Shown: piece by piece, positions 59,884 through 64,000 of the stretch
Numbering within the stretch: position 1 is the stretch's first letter
How the letters are laid out: each line of letters starts with the position of its first letter
Assembly: GCA_905209435.1 (NCBI GenBank)
Contig: CAJLTE010000006.1
Span: 5,930-69,929, forward strand
Source: an uncultured Blautia sp.
Lineage (GTDB): Bacteria > Bacillota_A > Clostridia > Lachnospirales > Lachnospiraceae
Length of the DNA: 64,000 nt
Reading direction: 5' to 3'
Notes under the pieces: generated by a model
Seen by the model: only the letters and a program-made list of their open reading frames with translations
Databases searched by the model: none
What the model was told of the DNA's origin: nothing
Program-made: the position numbers and the translations under genes

Positions 59884-60317
59884 TCCTTCGTGAAATGCTT
59901 GTAGATGATCTGGATCAGGTAATGGAGATAGAGCAGGATCTTTTTCATGTTCCATGGACAAAAGAGGGATTTTTTACTTTTCTGACCAGAGATGATGCTA
60001 TGTTTCTGGTAGTAGAAGAAAAAGAGCAAATATTGGGTTACTGTGGGCTTCTCATGGTTCTGGATGAGGGTGACATCACCAATGTGGCGGTATGCAGAGA
60101 GCGGCAGAGAGAAGGTATCGGTGCTTTTCTGATGCAAAGTCTGATTCGACTTGCTGCAGAACGCGATGTTACAACAATCCATCTTGAAGTTCGTGTGGGA
60201 AATGAAACTGCCATCCGCCTGTATGAGCGGATGGGATTTACCAGAGACGGGATCCGCAAAGCATATTACAGCGATCCTGTAGAGGATGCGTTACTTATGA
60301 CACGGCATCCTCAGTAA
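59880..60317 (+). CDS. rimI: Ribosomal protein S18-alanine N-acetyltransferase RimI
   Basis: 145-residue GNAT acetyltransferase. The acetyl-CoA loop is VCRERQREGIGAFLM (R/QxxGxG/A); LEVRVGNETAIRLYERMGF is the typical RimI end. Start overlaps tsaB (ATGA), so translation is coupled; this tsaB-rimI pairing is widespread. Repeat copy 4 begins five bases after its stop. Confidence 0.92.
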   Translation: MILREMLVDDLDQVMEIEQDLFHVPWTKEGFFTFLTRDDAMFLVVEEKEQILGYCGLLMVLDEGDITNVAVCRERQREGIGAFLMQSLIRLAAERDVTTIHLEVRVGNETAIRLYERMGFTRDGIRKAYYSDPVEDALLMTRHPQ

Positions 60318-60321
60318 ATGT

Positions 60322-60405
60322 TTGATCGAATTAAGTAAATCCCCTGTTTCAATTGCGAAGAGCAATAAGCAGTGTGTGGGGATTTGCCTGTATCAGGAGA
60401 AGTAT
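60322..60405 (+). repeat. Dispersed intergenic repeat, copy 4
   Basis: GAATTAAGTAAATCCCC then TGTTTCAATTGCGAAG. In this copy AAATCCCC (about 60337-60344) pairs with GGGGATTT about 40 bases later, and ATTGC pairs with GCAAT inside, forming a clear two-tier stem-loop. The rest of the gap to 60517 is empty. Confidence 0.7.
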
Positions 60406-60517
60406 ATGCTTCTCCAGTTTGAATATCTGAAAAACTGAAAATCATAGCAGAAAGAATCAACTGTCAGAGATACAATGACAAGAATCATAGCAGACAGTTG
60501 AGAAACAGAGGAAATAT

Positions 60518-61426
60518 ATGTTAGATGTATGTTTAGTTGGAACCGGAGGAATGATGCCTCTGCCGCGTAGATGGCTGACTGCGCTTATGACAAGATATAA
60601 TGGAAGTAGTCTGCTCATTGACTGCGGTGAAGGTACTCAGGTAGCGATTAAGGAGAAGGGATGGAGCTTTAAGCCCATTGATGTGATCTGTTTTACTCAT
60701 TATCACGGAGATCATATTAGCGGACTTCCGGGGCTTCTCCTCACTATGGGGAATGCAGACCGTACAGAACCATTGAATCTGGTAGGCCCAAAAGGACTGG
60801 AAAGAGTAGTAAATGCACTTCGCGTTATTGCGCCGGAGCTTCCATTTGAAATTAAATTTATTGAGATTACACAGCCGGAGCAGGTCATTGAATTAAATGG
60901 TTACCGCATTACGGCTTTTAAGGTGAACCATAATGTGCTCTGCTATGGTTATACCCTTGAAATTCTCCGTCAGGGAAAATTCTCTGCAGAGAGAGCGAAG
61001 GAACAGGAAATTCCGCTGAAATACTGGAATCCGCTTCAGAAGGGAAAGACCATAGAAACAGAGGGAATCACTTATACACCCGAGATGGTACTTGGACCAG
61101 CAAGAAAAGGAATTAAGCTTACCTATACAACAGATACCAGGCCGACAGAGTCTATTCTGCGCAATGCAAAACACTCGGATCTGTTTATCTGTGAAGGGAT
61201 GTACGGGGAAGATGGTAAAGCAGACAAAGCACGCGGATACAAGCACATGACTTTTCGGGAGGCAGCAGTTCTGGCACGTGATGCTCAGGTTCAGGAGATG
61301 TGGCTGACACATTATAGTCCGTCTTTGGTCAGACCAGATGAATTTATGGATAAGGTTCGTGAGATTTTTCCTAATGCTTATCCGGGAAAAGACGGAAAAA
61401 GTATTGAGTTAAATTTTGAAGAATAA
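60518..61426 (+). CDS. rnz: Ribonuclease Z-like metallo-beta-lactamase-fold nuclease
   Basis: 302-residue enzyme expected to cut the 3' trailers of tRNA precursors. The zinc motif FTHYHGDHISGLPGLL (HxHxDH) is present, with GEGTQ before it and CEGMYG and THYSPSL later, the usual RNase Z histidines. The start MLDVCLVGTGGMMPLPRR differs from typical members, where SKxRN stands at that place; the substrate loop may therefore be modified. ATG follows CAGAGGAAATAT. Between repeat copy 4 and tsaD. Confidence 0.87.
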   Translation: MLDVCLVGTGGMMPLPRRWLTALMTRYNGSSLLIDCGEGTQVAIKEKGWSFKPIDVICFTHYHGDHISGLPGLLLTMGNADRTEPLNLVGPKGLERVVNALRVIAPELPFEIKFIEITQPEQVIELNGYRITAFKVNHNVLCYGYTLEILRQGKFSAERAKEQEIPLKYWNPLQKGKTIETEGITYTPEMVLGPARKGIKLTYTTDTRPTESILRNAKHSDLFICEGMYGEDGKADKARGYKHMTFREAAVLARDAQVQEMWLTHYSPSLVRPDEFMDKVREIFPNAYPGKDGKSIELNFEE

Positions 61427-61550
61427 TATATATCGGGAGTCAGACAGATATATAGGTGAAACGCAGTTGTTACCGTTCGCATATTATTCAGACGCCTGAT
61501 ATCATAAAGATAAAGCAAAGATAAATGAAGATAGTTATGAGGAATAGAAA

Positions 61551-62570
61551 ATGAAAGATACATTAATTCTCGCAATTGAGAGTTCCTGCGATGAGACCGC
61601 CGCTTCTGTTGTAAAAAACGGCAGAACTATTTTGTCAAACGTGATTTCATCACAGATTGCTCTCCATACTTTATACGGTGGAGTAGTACCGGAAATTGCT
61701 TCACGTAAACACATCGAAAAAATAAACCAGGTAATTGAGCAGGCGCTGTCTGATGCAGGGGTAACGCTTGACGATTTGGATGCAATTGGTGTTACCTATG
61801 GTCCCGGACTGGTAGGAGCACTTCTGGTTGGTGTAGCAGAAGCGAAAGCCATTGCCTATGCAAAAAAGCTTCCGCTGGTAGGGGTCCATCATATTGAGGG
61901 ACACGTATCGGCAAACTATATCGAGCATCCGGATCTGGAACCGCCATTTCTTTGCCTGATCGTATCAGGCGGACATACACATCTTGTGATTGTCAAAGAT
62001 TATGGCGAATTTGAAATTCTGGGACGTACCCGTGATGATGCAGCAGGAGAAGCTTTTGATAAAGTTGCAAGAGCAATCGGACTGGGCTATCCGGGCGGAC
62101 CAAAAGTAGATAAGCTATCTAAAGAGGGAAATCCGAATGCAATCGAGTTTCCTAAGGCCAAAATTGGAGATTGCCCGTATGACTTTAGTTTCAGTGGCGT
62201 AAAATCGGCGGTATTAAATTATATTAATCATGCTCAAATGACAGGAGAGGAAATTAATAGAGCTGATCTGGCGGCATCTTTCCAGAAAGCAGTAGTCGAT
62301 GTATTAGTTGAACATACTATGCTTGCTGCTAAAGATTATAAAATGACAAAGATCGCAATCGCAGGCGGAGTGGCTTCAAACGGAACTTTAAGAGCTGCAA
62401 TGGAAGAGGCATGCAGGAAAAATAATTATAGTTTTTACAGGCCGTCACCAATCTTCTGCACCGATAATGCTGCTATGATAGGAGTAGCTGCTTACTATGA
62501 ATATATCAAAGGTACACGACACGGATGGGATCTGAATGCCGTACCGAATCTTAAACTGGGAGAACGATAA
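61551..62570 (+). CDS. tsaD: tRNA t6A biosynthesis transferase TsaD
   Basis: 339-residue ASKHA-fold enzyme that transfers the threonylcarbamoyl group to A37. Metal-binding HHIEGH and the later CTDNAAMIG are present; [14 protein letters not shown] and [12 protein letters not shown] are family marks. Start ATG follows GAGGAATAGAAA. ispD begins two bases behind its stop. Confidence 0.96.
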   Translation: MKDTLILAIESSCDETAASVVKNGRTILSNVISSQIALHTLYGGVVPEIASRKHIEKINQVIEQALSDAGVTLDDLDAIGVTYGPGLVGALLVGVAEAKAIAYAKKLPLVGVHHIEGHVSANYIEHPDLEPPFLCLIVSGGHTHLVIVKDYGEFEILGRTRDDAAGEAFDKVARAIGLGYPGGPKVDKLSKEGNPNAIEFPKAKIGDCPYDFSFSGVKSAVLNYINHAQMTGEEINRADLAASFQKAVVDVLVEHTMLAAKDYKMTKIAIAGGVASNGTLRAAMEEACRKNNYSFYRPSPIFCTDNAAMIGVAAYYEYIKGTRHGWDLNAVPNLKLGER

Positions 62571-62571
62571 G

Positions 62572-63264
62572 ATGGCAGAAAAAAATACAGCCATTGTTCT
62601 GGCTGCAGGTCAGGGAAAAAGGATGCACAGTAAAATACAAAAGCAGTTTCTGGAGATACAGGGCTATCCGGTTCTGTATTATTCCCTGTGCTGTTTTCAG
62701 AAAAGCTCACTGATCCATGATATCATTCTTGTGACTGGAGAAGAGTCAGTATCCTACTGTAAAGAAGAAATTGTACAAAAATATGGATTGACAAAGGTAT
62801 CAGCAGTAATACCTGGTGGGAAAGAACGATATGATTCTGTTTATGCCGGACTCTGCGCATGTAAAGACTGCGAATATGTGCTGATTCATGATGGTGCAAG
62901 ACCTTTTATAACAGAGGAAATTATTGAACGTGGTTTGCAGAAAGTGAAAGAAACAGGGGCATGCGTGGTTGGAATGCCGTCAAAAGATACAGTTAAACTT
63001 TCTGATGAGGAAGGGTATGTAAAAGAGACTCCAGACAGAAAATGTGTGTGGACTATTCAGACTCCGCAGATTTTTTCATATTCACTGATACGTGGAGCTC
63101 ATGACAGTATTCGAAAGAAAGATATGAGTAAGATTACAGATGATGCTATGGTAGTAGAACAGGAAACTGGGGTAAAAGTTGCGCTGGCAGAAGGTTCCTA
63201 TCAGAATATTAAAATCACAACACCCGAGGATCTGGATGTTGCGGAAGCGTTTTTCAAATACTAG
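62572..63264 (+). CDS. ispD: 2-C-methyl-D-erythritol 4-phosphate cytidylyltransferase
   Basis: MEP-pathway enzyme making CDP-methylerythritol for isoprenoids, 230 residues. The nucleotide loop VLAAGQGKRMHSKIQKQF has the conserved R and K; VLIHDGARPF and TPQIFSY are typical, and ITTPEDLDVAEAFF closes the fold. I chose ATG 62572 (TGGGAGAACGATAAG ahead); the in-frame start at 62536 lies inside tsaD. Co-transcribed with tsaD. Confidence 0.93.
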   Translation: MAEKNTAIVLAAGQGKRMHSKIQKQFLEIQGYPVLYYSLCCFQKSSLIHDIILVTGEESVSYCKEEIVQKYGLTKVSAVIPGGKERYDSVYAGLCACKDCEYVLIHDGARPFITEEIIERGLQKVKETGACVVGMPSKDTVKLSDEEGYVKETPDRKCVWTIQTPQIFSYSLIRGAHDSIRKKDMSKITDDAMVVEQETGVKVALAEGSYQNIKITTPEDLDVAEAFFKY

Positions 63265-63368
63265 TACATTCATAGAGAATTTATGCGCTGCAGATGCTGT
63301 ATTTTAGCGGATTTTGCAGGGAAATATGGAAGATAGAAATAAAAAAAGAAAAAAATATAAAAAAGTTG

Positions 63369-63397
63369 TTGACAGGAAAATACTTTGGTGATAAAAT
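63369..63397 (+). promoter_or_regulatory. Promoter of tRNA-Ser(TGA)
   Basis: TTGACA (63369-63374), exact 17-base spacer, TAAAAT (63392-63397), about 50 bases before the tRNA. Confidence 0.8.
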
Positions 63398-63448
63398 ATC
63401 ACTTGCGTCGGCGGTGAGAAAACACAGCAGACACAATCAACAACATAT

Positions 63449-63534
63449 GGAGAGATATCGAAGTGGTCATAACGAGGCGGTCTTGAAAACCGTTTGTCCG
63501 CAAGGGCGCGTGGGTTCGAATCCCACTCTCTCCG
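63449..63534 (+). tRNA. tRNA-Ser (anticodon TGA)
   Basis: Class II tRNA of 86 bases with acceptor GGAGAGA/TCTCTCC and discriminator G. The anticodon loop CTTGAAA gives TGA, a long variable arm (TTTGTCCGCAAGGGCG region) marks serine, and the T arm is GTGGG TTCGAAT CCCAC. CCA is not encoded. Confidence 0.96.
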
Positions 63535-63578
63535 TTAGTCAGGTTACTAAAAAAGTTTTGAAAAACTTAAAAAAGTGC

Positions 63579-63608
63579 TTGACAAACAAATAAAAAGTGC
63601 GATATAAT
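63579..63608 (+). promoter_or_regulatory. Promoter of tRNA-Ser(GGA)
   Basis: TTGACA (63579-63584), 18-base spacer, TATAAT (63603-63608). Confidence 0.8.
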
Positions 63609-63707
63609 GCACAAGGCTCATCGGTGAAAAGCCGAAGAGAACTGAATAAAGAACACGAAAGTGTGAAGAGAGTTACATCTGAAAAGAGTAACGGATCTAG
63701 GACATTT

Positions 63708-63797
63708 GGAGAAGTACCCAAGCTGGCCGAAGGGGCTCCCCTGGAAAGGGAGTAGGTCGTTAATAGCGGCGCGAGGGTTCAAATCCCTCCTTCTCCG
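63708..63797 (+). tRNA. tRNA-Ser (anticodon GGA)
   Basis: Class II tRNA of 90 bases: acceptor GGAGAAG/CTTCTCC, discriminator G, anticodon stem CTCCC/GGGAG with loop CTGGAAA (anticodon GGA), long variable arm, T arm GAGGG TTCAAAT CCCTC. CCA is not encoded. Confidence 0.96.
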
Positions 63798-63825
63798 CTC
63801 TTTCTAAAAAGAAAGAAAAAAGTTC

Positions 63826-63854
63826 TTGACAAGCTTGAAAAGTTGTGATAAACT
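63826..63854 (+). promoter_or_regulatory. Tandem promoter P1 at the right edge
   Basis: TTGACA (63826-63831), 17-base spacer, TAAACT (63849-63854). The block AAAAAGTTCTTGACAAGCT is repeated at P2. Confidence 0.75.
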
Positions 63855-63913
63855 TGAAAAGCTATTGAAAGAATGAACGTTGAAATAAAACTTGAAAAAA
63901 ATTTAAAAAGTTC

Positions 63914-64000
63914 TTGACAAGCTAAAGGCAACGTGATAAAATAGCAAAGCTGTCGCAAGACAGACAACCTTGATAACTAAACAGTGAAACACATACGATT
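63914..64000 (+). promoter_or_regulatory. Tandem promoter P2 and probable rRNA operon leader
   Basis: TTGACA (63914-63919), 17-base spacer, TAAAAT (63937-63942). The transcribed part starts with a CTGTC-GCAA-GACAG hairpin and CCTTGATAACTAAACAG, which resembles leaders of clostridial 16S rRNA genes. No rRNA sequence is in the window. Confidence 0.6.

Noticed and set aside
63943..64000. Start of 16S rRNA
   Set aside because: Only leader-like sequence is present; the 16S 5' end is not reached.

Overview
The window looks like chromosome from a gut Lachnospiraceae (Firmicutes, Clostridia). A Blautia-like genome is my best guess, but the genus is not proven. The grounds are low-to-moderate GC, AGGAGG-type ribosome binding sites, TTGACA-17-TATAAT promoters, HprK plus ROK glucokinase, GreA/FtsH/UvrC/TsaBDE housekeeping genes, many sugar ABC transporters, and an AgrC-like kinase cut by the left edge. 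Both strands carry genes and most lie on +. I see no phage, insertion sequence or CRISPR array.

Layout. 1-5 kb: end of a GHKL sensor kinase, a membrane-anchored GH3 glycosidase with reversed domain order, and a GtrA protein. 5-6.3 kb: a DUF1810 gene followed by an MNT/HEPN toxin-antitoxin pair. 6.4-9.1 kb: VOC protein, ferredoxin-type aldo/keto reductase, patatin. 9.2-11.2 kb: self-regulated YtrA-type GntR/ABC operon. 11.4-13.3 kb: a cobalamin riboswitch fused by deletion to the back half of a BtuC-type permease, then its ATPase and a CGGC protein. 13.3-14.3 kb: a nested palindromic element and a decayed Rpn-type nuclease. 14.5-17.3 kb: a TetM-like GTPase fused to a Rae1/YacP NYN nuclease domain. 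17.3-21.5 kb: giant YhgE/Pip protein and divergent TetR gene with a 13-bp inverted repeat between them. 21.6-26.4 kb: GreA, then Na/Pi cotransporter with a PhoP/PhoR-like pair. 26.6-36.1 kb: sugar uptake and N-acetylhexosamine salvage (two binding proteins, AraC regulator, two permeases, nucleotidyltransferase, NahK-like kinase, GalE). 36.2-39.5 kb: nitrilase-family amidase and an acidic secreted beta-helix protein. 39.7-45.9 kb: Ugp-like operon (HAD phosphatase, ABC transporter, glycerophosphodiesterase). 46-57 kb: DUF1846, FtsH, UvrC, HprK, glucokinase, PBP1A. 57-63.3 kb: YigZ, cyclophilin, TsaE-TsaB-RimI, RNase Z-like protein, TsaD, IspD. 63.4-64 kb: two serine tRNAs and stacked strong promoters that probably open an rRNA operon just past the right edge.

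How the parts fit. The 28-36 kb block would import an N-acetylhexosamine-containing sugar, phosphorylate it at C1, make the UDP-sugar and epimerise it; the phosphorylase such a pathway needs is not in the window. The Ugp-like block would import glycerophosphodiesters or glycerol-3-phosphate and process them. The Na/Pi carrier, its PhoPR-like pair and phased TTTACA/TTAACA boxes form a phosphate unit. TsaB, TsaD and TsaE together serve tRNA t6A synthesis.

Most unusual: the GTPase-NYN fusion, which would place an A-site endoribonuclease on a ribosome-binding GTPase; a dispersed intergenic repeat with four clear copies placed just behind genes; the cobalamin riboswitch/btuC deletion; and two related palindromic elements at 13.3 and 47.6 kb.
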